Below, in pieces: positions 42,602-52,500 of a DNA stretch of 64,000 nt; within the stretch, counting starts at the first letter, position 1; every line of letters starts with the position of its first letter. A program made the translations under genes and the position numbers. The notes under the pieces were generated by a model, which saw only the letters and a program-made list of their open reading frames with translations, searched no databases and was not told where the DNA came from. The stretch comes from Pseudobdellovibrionaceae bacterium (GTDB taxonomy: Bacteria > Bdellovibrionota > Bdellovibrionia > Bdellovibrionales > UBA1609), in contig JACKAM010000001.1 of the NCBI GenBank assembly GCA_020635075.1, positions 372,001 to 436,000 on the forward strand, in the 5' to 3' direction.

Positions 42602-44206
42602 TTGGAAGTCTTCAAGTCCCGTCTCAACAGCCAATCACGCGCTTATCAGGACAACTATCACAAAATGCTCGAATTGGTGACCAGTCTACAAGACACTCTC
42701 CAACAGGCTTTGAGTGAGGGCGATGCGGTTTACACGGAGAAGCATTGCCAGCAGGGGAAACTCCTGGCGCGAGAGAGAATCGCTAAGCTGCTGGACCCCG
42801 AAAGTCCGTTTTTGGAATTGATGCCTCTCGCCGGACTGGGTCAGAAGGGAGTGGCCCCTGGAGCCAGCGTGGTGGGGGGAATTGGTTTGGTGTCTGGTCG
42901 GGAGAGCTTGATTGTGGCCAACGTCCCCACCATCAAGGGCGGAGCGATCAATGCATTTACCCTTCTTAAGATGCAGCGTTTGGCCGTCATCGCCAGGGAA
43001 AACCGCCTGCCCACAGTTTTTCTTGTTGAGTCTGCAGGAGCGGATCTCCCCAATCAGGCCGACATTTACAATTATGGTGGCGCCCAGTTTCGCGAGATCA
43101 CTCGACGCTCAAAGCTCGGCATTCCATCCGTATCGGTGGTCTTTGGCAGCAGCACGGCTGGTGGTGCCTACATCCCTGGGATGAGTGACTATGTGATCAT
43201 GGTCGACAAGCAGGCAAAGGTGTATTTGGCTGGCCCACCCTTAGTGAAGATGGCCATCAATGAGGAAGTGGACGATGAAACCTTGGGGGGTGCGAAAATG
43301 CACGCCACCCAATCGGGAGTTGCCGACTATTTGGCGCAGAACGAAGATGATGGATTAGCTCTGGCCCGGGAAATTGTCGGTCTGTTTAAAGTTCGTCAGC
43401 CCAAAGGAGTTGAGCAAAAGGTTCAAGAGCCCATCTACGAAGCTGATGAGATTCTTGGCCTGGTAAGCGCAGATGTGCGTCAGCCTTTTGAGGTGCGGGA
43501 ACTTATTGCCCGCATTGTGGACGGATCGCGGTTTTCTGAGTTTAAGCCTCTCTATGGCGGGACACTTGTCACGGCCTTTGCCCAAATCTTTGGAATGCCG
43601 GTGGGAATACTTGCCAACAATGGGGTGCTGCAGTCGGCTGCGGCCGAAAAAGGGGCACAGTTTATTCAACTCTGTGACCAGCAAAAAGTTCCCCTGTTGT
43701 TTCTGCAAAACATCACGGGCTTTATGGTGGGAACCGAAGCCGAGCATGGGGGTATTATCAAAAATGGTGCGAAACTCATCAATGCGGTGGCCAATGCCCG
43801 TGTGCCTGCGATTACGGTTTTAGTCGGCGCCTCTTATGGAGCTGGCAACTACGGCATGTGCGGGTTGGCCTACGAGCCACGGTTTTTATTTTCCTATCCC
43901 AATGCCCGGTTGGCAGTGATGGGACCTGATCAGTTAGCTGGTGTGATGGAGCTTCTGCAAAAGGAAAAGGCAGCCAAAATGCCCCCTGATAAAGCGGAGC
44001 AGCTAAAGGCACAAACGGAAGCCCTTCGCCAGAAGGTGGAAATGGAATCCACCGCCCAGTTTGCCACCGGACGGGTCTGGGATGACGGGATTATTGATCC
44101 CCGTCACACACGGCCGGTGTTGGGAATTTGTTTAAATTTACTTTACTGTGAAGATGAAGACGAAAAACCAAAAGACCAGTTGGCCTATGGTGTTTTTCGA
44201 ATGTGA
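42602..44206 (+). CDS. Biotin-dependent acyl-CoA carboxylase, carboxyltransferase (beta) subunit
   Basis: The 534-residue protein has the AccD/MccB-type two-domain crotonase fold: VFLVESAGADLPNQADI, GSSTAGGAYIPGMSDYVIMV and LAGPPLVKMAINEEV in the first half, LFLQNITGFMVGTEAE and VLVGASYGAGNYGMCG in the second, which bind acyl-CoA and carboxybiotin. Methylcrotonyl-CoA is the likely substrate given the isovaleryl-like dehydrogenase nearby; propionyl- or geranyl-CoA cannot be excluded. The start is TTG 42602 with GGGAGG 6 bases upstream. It overlaps the frame of the next gene by four bases. Confidence 0.88.
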   Translation: MEVFKSRLNSQSRAYQDNYHKMLELVTSLQDTLQQALSEGDAVYTEKHCQQGKLLARERIAKLLDPESPFLELMPLAGLGQKGVAPGASVVGGIGLVSGRESLIVANVPTIKGGAINAFTLLKMQRLAVIARENRLPTVFLVESAGADLPNQADIYNYGGAQFREITRRSKLGIPSVSVVFGSSTAGGAYIPGMSDYVIMVDKQAKVYLAGPPLVKMAINEEVDDETLGGAKMHATQSGVADYLAQNEDDGLALAREIVGLFKVRQPKGVEQKVQEPIYEADEILGLVSADVRQPFEVRELIARIVDGSRFSEFKPLYGGTLVTAFAQIFGMPVGILANNGVLQSAAAEKGAQFIQLCDQQKVPLLFLQNITGFMVGTEAEHGGIIKNGAKLINAVANARVPAITVLVGASYGAGNYGMCGLAYEPRFLFSYPNARLAVMGPDQLAGVMELLQKEKAAKMPPDKAEQLKAQTEALRQKVEMESTAQFATGRVWDDGIIDPRHTRPVLGICLNLLYCEDEDEKPKDQLAYGVFRM

Positions 44207-44223
44207 TTTTCCGGGGGATGGAA

Positions 44224-46221
44224 ATGTCAGAGAAAAAAATTCGTCGACTGATGATCGCTAATCGAGGGGCTATTGTGACCCGCATTGCCCGCACTTGTAG
44301 GCAAATGGGAATCATCACCATTGGTGTTTATTCAGAAGCAGACAAGGAAAGCTCATACCTACGCGAAGTGGACGAGGCTTTCTTTGTGGGAGCTGCGACT
44401 GCCAGTCAGTCTTACTTGAATCAGCAGGCACTGCTAGCGGTAGCAAAAAGAGCCCAAGTTGACGCCATTCATCCCGGCTATGGATTTTTGGCAGAGAATG
44501 CTGAATTTGCTCAGGCCTGCTTGAATGGAGGATTCATTTGGGTAGGGCCACCGGTCGAGGCCATGCGCCAGATGGGCACAAAGAAAGAAGCAAAGTATTT
44601 AGTCAGTTCTCTTGGTTTGCCGGTGATCCCTGGGGCCGAACTCAATATGGACGAAAAGTCAGCAGCTCAGGCGGCAAAAAAGGTCGGATTTCCGCTGTTG
44701 ATAAAGGCTTCTGCCGGAGGTGGAGGAAAGGGCATGCGACTCGTACAGGGGCCGGAGCAGTTCTCTGAAGCCTGGTCCGGTGCGGCCCGTGAAGCCAAGC
44801 AAGCTTTTGGTGATGCCACGCTGCTGGTGGAAAAGTGTTTCCCCGTGGCCAAACACATTGAGGTTCAGGTGCTGGCGGATCGACAGGGAAATATCGTCCA
44901 CATGGGCGAGCGAGAGTGTTCGGTGCAAAGAAGGCATCAAAAGATCATTGAGGAATGTCCATCCCCAGTTGTGTCTTCCGAGTTGCGGCGGCAGCTGGGC
45001 GAGTGGTCAGTCAAAATTGCCAAAGCCATTGGCTACGAGGGAGTGGGCACCGTGGAGTTTTTGGCTGATGCCAGCTCAGATGGTGAGCTCCGAGCGGAGC
45101 AAATATATTTTTTGGAGATGAACACCCGCATTCAAGTGGAACATGGAGTGACCGAAGAGGTCTATCGGGTAGACTTGGTGCGCGAACAAATCCGCGTGGC
45201 GCAGGGAGAAAGTGGCGGATGGCAGCAAGATCAATTGGTTCCCCAGGGACACTCAATACAATGCCGTCTCTATGCCGAAGATCCGGGCCAGAACTTTCTG
45301 CCGCAAACCGGTGAAGTGAAAACCTTCTTCCCTTACCGCGCCCCGGGAGTGCGTTGGGAGTTGGGATTAAGACAAGGGGATCGTGTCGGTACGGATTATG
45401 ATCCCATGGTGGCGAAAGTCATCACCAAGGGAGCAAATCGCGAAGAGGCCCGCCAACTAATGATGCAAACCCTGTCCTACTCAAGCCTGCTGGGCCTGAG
45501 ATCAAATCAAGGTTTTTTGCTCGCGGCCCTCAGCCAAGATGATTTCATCAGTGGCCAATACAAAACCCATCAGGCTGGCGGCGAGTGGCAGAACGAATTC
45601 ACCACTCAACCTCCGGTACGGGAGTCTACGGTGGCGGCCTTGCTGGCTCGCTCTGTTCAGCGGCGCTCGCGAAAGGCCGTATGGTCTCAATTGTCAGCCG
45701 GTTGGTCCAATATGCCCAATCAAAGACAGAGGGAGAGGGTGAAGCTCAATGGGGAGGAGTTCGTCATCGAGTACTGGGTGGATGAGTTCCAACAATACCA
45801 CATCGTGGAAGGTGGTCAGGAGAGAGTGGCCAGTATTTTGAGTCACCCCCCGGGTCGGATGCGCCTGGAGATTTTCGGCCAGCAGTACAAAGTTCGATTT
45901 GTTGAGGTTGGATCTTCAACCCATGTTCATGTATTGGGTCTTGCGCCCAGTTGGATCGACTGGCAACCGCGAGTCTGTCGTGCCCACCTCATGGAGTCCT
46001 CAGCTCTTGTTCGTCCACCCACCAGTGGCAAAGTGGTGCAGGTGATGATTAAAGTTGGAGACGCGGTGAAAAAGGGCGATCCCTTGGTGGTGCTTGAGTC
46101 CATGAAGATGGAAACCTCGATCTACGCCGAACGAGATGGTTTGGTCGAAGAAGTCTTTGTGTCAGCTGGAGACGTGGTACAGAGTCACTCGGAACTATTG
46201 CGATTGGATGAAAATGACTAA
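44224..46221 (+). CDS. Acyl-CoA carboxylase, biotin carboxylase/biotin carrier (alpha) subunit
   Basis: ATG 44224 has GGGGG 7 bases upstream; the earlier in-frame GTG 44203 is less likely. The biotin carboxylase domain (about 1-450) shows MIANRGAIVTRIART, HPGYGFLAENAEFA, ATP-grasp GGGGKGMR and EMNTRIQVEHGVTE. A linker domain follows, and the C-terminal biotinyl domain contains LESMKMETS with biotinylated Lys628. This is the MccA/PccA/AccA3 architecture and pairs with the beta subunit just upstream. The cytoplasmic holoenzyme would carboxylate an acyl- or enoyl-CoA. Confidence 0.93.
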   Translation: MSEKKIRRLMIANRGAIVTRIARTCRQMGIITIGVYSEADKESSYLREVDEAFFVGAATASQSYLNQQALLAVAKRAQVDAIHPGYGFLAENAEFAQACLNGGFIWVGPPVEAMRQMGTKKEAKYLVSSLGLPVIPGAELNMDEKSAAQAAKKVGFPLLIKASAGGGGKGMRLVQGPEQFSEAWSGAAREAKQAFGDATLLVEKCFPVAKHIEVQVLADRQGNIVHMGERECSVQRRHQKIIEECPSPVVSSELRRQLGEWSVKIAKAIGYEGVGTVEFLADASSDGELRAEQIYFLEMNTRIQVEHGVTEEVYRVDLVREQIRVAQGESGGWQQDQLVPQGHSIQCRLYAEDPGQNFLPQTGEVKTFFPYRAPGVRWELGLRQGDRVGTDYDPMVAKVITKGANREEARQLMMQTLSYSSLLGLRSNQGFLLAALSQDDFISGQYKTHQAGGEWQNEFTTQPPVRESTVAALLARSVQRRSRKAVWSQLSAGWSNMPNQRQRERVKLNGEEFVIEYWVDEFQQYHIVEGGQERVASILSHPPGRMRLEIFGQQYKVRFVEVGSSTHVHVLGLAPSWIDWQPRVCRAHLMESSALVRPPTSGKVVQVMIKVGDAVKKGDPLVVLESMKMETSIYAERDGLVEEVFVSAGDVVQSHSELLRLDEND

Positions 46222-47077
46222 AGAAAAAACGATCATTACCTGCGCTTTGACGGGAGTTTTGACTGATCCCGTGAAGCACCGGGTGCCGGTGACGGCAAAA
46301 GAAATGGCCCAGGCTGCCCGTGAGGCCCATGATGCTGGTGCCACTGTTGTTCACTGTCATTTTCGTCAGCAAGAAGAGGGGAAAAGGCATCTTCCCTCCT
46401 GGGACCCCGACGTGTGCGCTGAAATCGTTGAAGCCATTCGCAGTGAAGTGCCGGGCTTGGTGATCAATTGCTCCACTGGAGTGATCGGCCCCGATATCTC
46501 AGGTCCTGTATCGGTTCTTCGTCGGGTGAAGGCTGAAATGGCGGCTATGAACTCTGGATCTTTAAATTACTTAAAGATTCGCAGTGACGGGCAGTGGGCC
46601 TGGCCTCCCATGTTGTTTGATAATCCGGTGGAAAAGATCGAAAAGTATCTGAAGGTGATGGAAGAGACCAACACTCTTCCTGAGTTCGAGTGCTTTGACA
46701 CGGGGATTCTGCGTTCCATCTCCATGTTTCGCCGGGCGGGTCTGTTTAAAGGGAAGCCCTTTGTCTCCTTGGTCATGGGTGTGGCCAGCGGCATGCCGGC
46801 CAAGGCCGAATGGTTGCCGCTATTGAAGGCCGAAATGGAAGAGGATTTTCATTGGCAAGTGATCGCCATTGGCCGCCAAGAGGTGTGGCCTTTGCTGGAA
46901 AAAGCGGTTGAGTTGGGTGGCGATATTCGCACCGGACTTGAGGACACGTTTTATTTGCCGTCAGGAGAAAAAACATTTTCCAACGGAGCCCTGGTGGAGG
47001 CGGCCGCACAGATGGTCCGCCGATTGGGCGGTGAGGTGTCTTCCCTGGTAGAGACACGACGAGACCTGGGTGTTTGA
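46214..47077 (+). CDS. BKACE-family (DUF849) beta-keto acid cleavage enzyme
   Basis: The start is likely ATG 46214, which overlaps the carboxylase end, though ATG 46208 is also possible. The TIM-barrel zinc motif VVHCHFR (HxH) near residue 46, early ITCALTGV, and LEDTFYLPSG at the substrate-binding end match the 3-keto-5-aminohexanoate cleavage family. That family reacts beta-keto acids with acetyl-CoA to give acetoacetate and a new CoA ester. Its presence after a methylcrotonyl-type carboxylase is unusual, where HMG-CoA lyase would be expected. Confidence 0.87.
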   Translation: MTKEKTIITCALTGVLTDPVKHRVPVTAKEMAQAAREAHDAGATVVHCHFRQQEEGKRHLPSWDPDVCAEIVEAIRSEVPGLVINCSTGVIGPDISGPVSVLRRVKAEMAAMNSGSLNYLKIRSDGQWAWPPMLFDNPVEKIEKYLKVMEETNTLPEFECFDTGILRSISMFRRAGLFKGKPFVSLVMGVASGMPAKAEWLPLLKAEMEEDFHWQVIAIGRQEVWPLLEKAVELGGDIRTGLEDTFYLPSGEKTFSNGALVEAAAQMVRRLGGEVSSLVETRRDLGV

Positions 47078-47186
47078 AAAGATCCCGTGTCGCCCAAAGA
47101 TGCTTCATCTTGAGATTTGCTGTGACCACCAAAAACGAATAATTATTTGAAATCACATACAGTTCTTTGATCGATTGAGCTGGACC

Positions 47187-47216
47187 TTGACAATTTAAAC
47201 TCAATGCTAATAATTA
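47187..47216 (+). promoter_or_regulatory. Candidate sigma70-type promoter before the small-ORF cluster
   Basis: TTGACA (47187-47192) is a consensus -35 box. ATAATT (17-bp spacing) or TAATTA (18-bp spacing) lies at 47210-47216 as a -10 box in an AT-rich stretch that stands out from its surroundings. Confidence 0.45.
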
Positions 47217-47282
47217 TTTACAGAGCTAATTATTTATTCCCCGTTCCGCCTAACACGGAAGGAGATTTGGAAGGAGGAAGAA

Positions 47283-47366
47283 ATGAATTGGATAGTCATT
47301 GGTGAATTACTTCAAGTTAACTCCCGCCGTTTTTGGGTTACAGCGATCCCCCCTCCCAATAAGTAA
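47283..47366 (+). CDS. Small ORF with strong ribosome-binding site
   Basis: The sequence GGAAGGAGGAAGAA places AAGGAGGA about 6 bases before ATG 47283, the best ribosome-binding site in this stretch. The frame encodes only 27 residues, beginning MNWIVIGELLQV and ending PPPNK. It could be a leader peptide, a small membrane-associated protein or a chance frame. It lies 67 bases after a candidate promoter. Confidence 0.35.
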   Translation: MNWIVIGELLQVNSRRFWVTAIPPPNK

Positions 47367-47453
47367 ATCCACACTTAATTTTGTTCCGTAGATTTTCTAT
47401 TTTTCTTTTGTTCAGGCGGTTTATTGGATCGCTTGCCTGAGAAAGGAGTTTTT

Positions 47454-47798
47454 ATGGACACCTATTTTGAATTGGATTGGGTAAATGGAGTCCTCAGCTC
47501 GACAAAAAAACTGCTGTCTTGGATAGGCTTTGCTGCCCTGTTGTTTTTATTCATCAATCAAGAAAGCAACGGGCTGCCCTCGACTCACATGAACCTTGCT
47601 GTGAATGACCTGCACCTGAGTTCCTTGGAGGAACAGAGCTCGATGTTAGAACCTGGCGGTAGGCGAGTGTGCCCAATGGGCCCAGACCTTCCCCTGCATT
47701 GGGAAACTGACTCACTATGGAAATGGTGTGAACTGGGTAGCTATCCCCTCTCTCCAGAGTTGGAGCCATCTGGATCCAGCTCCTCCGGGGATTGGTAA
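47454..47798 (+). CDS. Small membrane-anchored protein of unknown function
   Basis: ATG 47454 has AAAGGAG upstream. The 114-residue product has one hydrophobic segment (about residues 20-35, WIGFAALLFLFI) and a polar C-terminal part with two cysteines in RRVCPMG and WKWCELG and a Ser/Gly-rich end. No family was recognised. It is 26 bases before the next small membrane gene and probably shares a transcript with it. Confidence 0.55.
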   Translation: MDTYFELDWVNGVLSSTKKLLSWIGFAALLFLFINQESNGLPSTHMNLAVNDLHLSSLEEQSSMLEPGGRRVCPMGPDLPLHWETDSLWKWCELGSYPLSPELEPSGSSSSGDW

Positions 47799-47824
47799 AG
47801 GGGATGAGGGTAAGGAGGCAGAAT

Positions 47825-48052
47825 ATGGAAACCTTGTTAAACCTAATGTTAAGCGTGTTGTCTGGAGGTTTGGCTTTTACTCTCGCTGCGGGATACTTGC
47901 TGATCATTGGCTCCCCCGTGATCGTCCTGCTCGCCAGCCCTCTTTTTTTATTGGTTCGCCATAGGCTCAAAGCGGTTGACGACTGTCCGTCGTTGTCAGC
48001 TCCTGAATTCAGGAGAACGAGGCACGATAGAAGTGCTTCCGGATGGGCCTAG
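47825..48052 (+). CDS. Small membrane protein of unknown function
   Basis: AAGGAGG lies 6 bases before ATG 47825. The 75-residue product has two adjacent hydrophobic helices (METLLNLMLSVLSGG, then LLIIGSPVIVLLASP) and a basic tail. It follows the 114-residue ORF in the same orientation. A perfect 16-bp palindrome, CTCCTGAATTCAGGAG, lies within its 3' part at 48000-48015. Confidence 0.5.
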   Translation: METLLNLMLSVLSGGLAFTLAAGYLLIIGSPVIVLLASPLFLLVRHRLKAVDDCPSLSAPEFRRTRHDRSASGWA

Positions 48053-48059
48053 GCTTTCA

Positions 48060-48092
48060 CTGGGTCCTCCCTAAAGAATGGGGAGGACCCAG
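48060..48092. terminator. Hairpin between convergent small-membrane and exported protein genes
   Basis: CTGGGTCCTCCC and its complement (48060-48071 with 48081-48092) enclose a short loop. There is no strong T-tract on either side, but its position between two gene ends fits termination or 3'-end protection. Confidence 0.55.
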
Positions 48093-48096
48093 GTAT

Positions 48097-48702
48097 TTAG
48101 GGCGCACCCAAAAATAACAGTTGATCGATGGGCTGTTCGATCCAGGTTTGCCAATCAGGAATGTGAATGCGCAAGGTGGGCCGCCCGGTGAGGTCTGGTC
48201 GATCGGGCCAATAGGGATCGGGGCTTCGCGGCCGGGGAGTGATGACTTTCTTGAGAACGCCACGCACCTCGATCAAGCCTTTGCCATCATAGGCCAGGAG
48301 CCATACGCGTTCGCCAATGAATTCGCGACTGGCCTCGGCCAACTCTTTAACCTGAGGCTCGCTCGGGAGATGGTCTTTCGGATGACCCACATCCTGATAA
48401 ACGATGTCGAGTCCGCGGATAGGGTCCCAGAGGATCACCGGGTGTTCGGATTGGCTCATGCGATCCCAATAGTCACGGATTCCCATGCGGCCCGCTTTGA
48501 TGATGGCCCAAATCCGACCGAGCCCCTTTTCGGCAATACGACTAAATGGCGTCACCTTGTTGACGTCATAAAGGCGGATTTCGTTCCCCTCCCTCGTCTG
48601 CCGTTTAATAGAGTCTCGGCAAGAAATCCCGGCCCAGGCCTCATTAATTGAAGATAGGCTCAAAACCACCATAATGATGAACAAAGACAAGGCTCGGGGC
48701 AT
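48097..48702 (-). CDS. Exported protein of unknown function
   Basis: A signal peptide ends at EAWAG. The 177-residue mature protein is compact and mixed alpha/beta, with segments such as RIWAIIKAGRMGIRDYWDRM and a C-terminal PDWQTWIEQPIDQLLFLG. It has one Cys near the start (ISCRDS). No domain was recognised. It lies 31 bases after gloA on the same strand and may share its transcript. Confidence 0.6.
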   Translation of the reverse strand: MPRALSLFIIMVVLSLSSINEAWAGISCRDSIKRQTREGNEIRLYDVNKVTPFSRIAEKGLGRIWAIIKAGRMGIRDYWDRMSQSEHPVILWDPIRGLDIVYQDVGHPKDHLPSEPQVKELAEASREFIGERVWLLAYDGKGLIEVRGVLKKVITPRPRSPDPYWPDRPDLTGRPTLRIHIPDWQTWIEQPIDQLLFLGAP

Positions 48703-48733
48703 ACCACCCCAATGGCAATTCCAATGCCAACCC

Positions 48734-49120
48734 TTAATCCTTCACTTGAATCAACTCGATCATGTAGCCGTTGGGGTCTTTGACGAAGGCGATTTCGGTG
48801 GTTCCGGGCTTCATGGGGCCGGGCTCACGGGTGATGACTCCGCCTCGTTTGCGGATGTCCTCGCACACTTTGTAAATGTCCGGGCAGCCGAGAGCAATGT
48901 GGCCAAAGCCATCGCCGATTTCATATTCACTGCGACCCCAGTTGTAGGTGAGTTCAATACAAGGATCGTATTTAGAATCCCCGTAACCCACAAAGCACAG
49001 AGTGAACTCGCCACTGGGATACTCGGTTTCACTGAGGACCTTCATTCCCAAAACCTCTGTGTAGAATTGCTTGGATTTTTCCAGGTCTTTGACTCTAATC
49101 ATGCTGTGGAGAAAGCGCAT
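48734..49120 (-). CDS. gloA: Lactoylglutathione lyase (glyoxalase I)
   Basis: The 128-residue protein matches the E. coli-type nickel glyoxalase I in length and in its metal ligands: His5, Glu56 in CIELTYN, His74 in GFGHIALG and Glu122 in GYMIELIQ. RVKDLEKSKQFYTEVLGM and FVKDPNGYMIE are signature segments. It isomerises the methylglyoxal-glutathione adduct to S-lactoylglutathione in the cytoplasm. Confidence 0.95.
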   Translation of the reverse strand: MRFLHSMIRVKDLEKSKQFYTEVLGMKVLSETEYPSGEFTLCFVGYGDSKYDPCIELTYNWGRSEYEIGDGFGHIALGCPDIYKVCEDIRKRGGVITREPGPMKPGTTEIAFVKDPNGYMIELIQVKD

Positions 49121-49547
49121 TTCAACCCCCAGGTGGTATGAAAAAATGTTTAGACATTCCAGTAATTATTAACCGTTTTTCACACGTTGATGGTGTCCTT
49201 TGAGAAAGTAAGCTACAAATGTGCAGTATCACAAGAGTTAAGAGGGAAAAAGGGAAAGACTAAAAGGTATTGAACTGGAAGGTTCGCTCACGCATTTCTA
49301 TGGGATTTGCTTATGCGGCCTTTTGCGGCGACAAAATTCGGCAGGCGAATTTGGTCATTGTGCTCAGGGCATCGACACCCACAATCCATAAAAATTTCTA
49401 ATACAAAATATAACCATCCAAAAAGCCTTTTAATCCAAGCGGTTGAAAGTGGATTTGGGAATCCACGAGATGGCTTAAGCTATGCACCCGGCCATCGGGT
49501 TACCCATATCTTGATTGAATTGCCTCCCGTTGGGGGAAGGAGTCCAC
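49121..49547. other. Intergenic region upstream of the large lipoprotein operon
   Basis: About 430 bases without a convincing gene. AT-rich runs near 49385-49430 could hold the promoter of the plus-strand operon, but I cannot place boxes firmly. A small perfect hairpin, GTGGATT-TGGG-AATCCAC, lies at 49449-49466. A short frame through this part lacks a ribosome-binding site. Confidence 0.5.
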
Positions 49548-52500
49548 GTGTTTAAGCGGAACGTATCTCAAAACTTTAAAGGTCTTCGTCTGTGGTTAGG
49601 CCTGGTGATCATGGCAACTCTTTTTGGTTGCACGGGCCGAGGCCTTTTAAACGGAAAGTTGTTTAAAGAGCGGGCAGCTGAAACTCCTCCTCCCTCTGAG
49701 CAGCGGATTGAAAAGAGCTTTTTTGTCGACCCCAGTGGGAAGCCTAAAACCTTTCTCTGCGCCTGGGCCCCTGAAATGGGTCGCGGATGGATCGGCAAGT
49801 ACATAACTTTGATGGTCAATGAAGCTGCCCACTGTAATATTGAATTTGAAATTACCGAAAACTATCTGGTGGGCAAGATCATTCATCCCAGCTTTCCTGA
49901 AGACCGCAATCGATGGAAAGAGGCTCTGAAGATTCCAATTAGCAAGCATTATTACTATGAGAAGAACAAAGATTCATATGGTCGTGAAACCAACGAGTGG
50001 ATAGAAAACACGAGTCGCTCTCACTGGTCGGCTCGTCCCATGATGACCATTAACCTGGCAGGTACTGAAATCCTCGATTTTCTTTGGGGTGGCCCTCACC
50101 GCATCACTTCGGCAGAGGAAATCGAGTGGGACCGTACTAATAATTTCTTGGGATTCTCCATCAATACGGTAAGTTCCAATTGGTGGGGAGAGATGCAGGC
50201 TAAGATCCGCGTCAACTTCCTCAAATTTGACCATGACCCTTCCTTTAAACGAATCCCTTACCATCAGGAAAACTCAAAATATTTAAACATTTTGCACGTC
50301 ATGGGTAAAAGGATCGAAGGTGTGGAGCCCGATCTTTACGTGGCTCACTGGGATGTGCGCAAAACTCAGAAACTCTATTTGAATGGCGTTCCCAAGGAGC
50401 ACGAGAAGACCATTCTCGGAGTCATTGATGAGTGGAATGAGACCTTTGAAAGAGTGGGCGCCGTGCCCAAGGGATTTAAGGTTTTCGAGGGTGTGGTGGC
50501 AAACTTTAATCATCCATTTGACCTGCGGTACCCAAGTCTGACCTGGATTAGCGACAAAGCCATATCTATGTATTCCCCATTGGGAATTGGAATGGCCCAT
50601 GCAGATGTACGCAATGGTAAAATCATATGGGGTGGCGTGGTTCTCTATGGTGGAATGCTGGAAAAATACATCAATGCGTACGCCCCAGTTTCATCTTCCT
50701 CATCTGTAGAAGCCGAAAATTTGACCAAGGCTTTCCCCTTGGCTCTCGGAACCCCACCGATTCCCAACCGCCTACCTGATATGCCAGGCGTGGGCAATGT
50801 GGACCTGAGTGTGAAAGGGACTATTGTCAACGATCTTTCCCGCAGCCACCTTGACTATATTAATGATGAAATTGTCCGGCTGGCCCGCAAGACCCCCAAA
50901 AATCCTGAAGAGCAGGAAAGTCTGAAGGCCGAAATTGACGGCCTCAAAGCTCACCTGGCTAAGGTAGAAGGCAACAAGAGCCGCTTGGGTGTCATTGCCA
51001 ATGATCTGATCAGTCACTCCCAGTCTGAGGTTGAGGAAAACCAGCAGTACTTTTCACGCCAGTCCCTTTTGAATGAGTTTGGTTACACCAAGCAAAATCA
51101 GTCCCAACCGGTAGACCGCTTCTTCCGCTCGGCTGATCGCAAAGAAGTCAATGCTATCTTGAGTGAAAATAATAAAGCCCGTAGGGCTGAGCTGTTGAGC
51201 CACTTCTCTCCGACTGCCTCGGCATATTTTGTCGAAGAGGGCCGCACAGTCGAAAACATGATGGGCGCCTGGAATGAGTCTGAAGCTCACAGCGTTCGCA
51301 CCTACCCGGAAATGCTAGACTCCATCGTGAAGGATCTGGCCCTTCATGAGATCGGCCACTTTTTGGGGATGGGTCACCAATTTAAAGAAAACATTGTCCC
51401 AAAAGAGGGTACAGTACCCTCAAGGTTTATTGGCCCACTTAGGGAAAGAGCCACTAAAAAAGCTGGTTTCACCAACATGACCTCAGTCATGGGTTATCGT
51501 AATGGCCGCACCGAGATGGTTCTTCCCGCCGAAGATCTGCACCCAATGCCCCATGACGAGTTGGTACTCCGTTATTTGTACAAGGGCGAGTATCCAGTCT
51601 ACGACAAGCAAAAGGATGATTTCCGCTTTGTCAATCTTCCCACCAGTGGAAAGATTAAGGCTATCACCGAAGTTCGCAATCAAGACGGCTCCCTGATTGG
51701 CAAGTTCCCAGTTTCCTATTTCCCGTCGTGTAACGACTACGAAGCCTCCCTCGGTGCTGATCCCTACTGTAACCGTTGGGACCGGGGAAGCAGTGCTGAA
51801 GACATTGCGGCCTCCTACTTTGAAGGTATTTCTGACAATCTGGTTGCCAACCTCTACTCCCTAGTAGGTGGCGGAGGTAATGAGTGGCGGGCGGAAAGCC
51901 GCTTGTGGTGGGTGGCTTTGAGCTCCTTCTCCCGGGTGCGTTTGTTCTACGATGAAATGCGCCGCCGCCTGCGCAGCACGGACTACCTGAAGCCTCTGTG
52001 GAATCAGCTGCGCATGGACCAGGATTCACTGTTTGAGTTCTCCCAGGCCTGTCAAAAAGATGACCCCACTGATGAAAAACAGGTCAAGAGTGAAATTCTG
52101 CGTAAGATCTTTAAAGACAAGGACATGATTGATCTCTGTCGGGCGAACAACCTGGCGCTCAACGAGTACAAGTTCTTTGTCAACCTACCTGAGGGTGATT
52201 ACACCAAGATGGACCATGAAAACCGCTATATCAGTGGCGGCTACCTAATGGGAGATGCAAGTCGTAATTGGGGTCACATTTTTGGTTCATGGTATCAGTT
52301 GAGCAATCTGCCGCTCAAGATCTCATCATTGTACACTTTGACGACAGCAAATCCTTACCTTATTTTTTGGGGTGGATTCGCCTGGAACCCCTTCTATGAT
52401 TACGAAGAAAATAAGTTCCTCTATCGGACTCTCTATCCTCGTGAGTACACCAAGCTGGTAGCCGATGCGGTCAAATACAATTTGAGATTTGCGTCTACAG

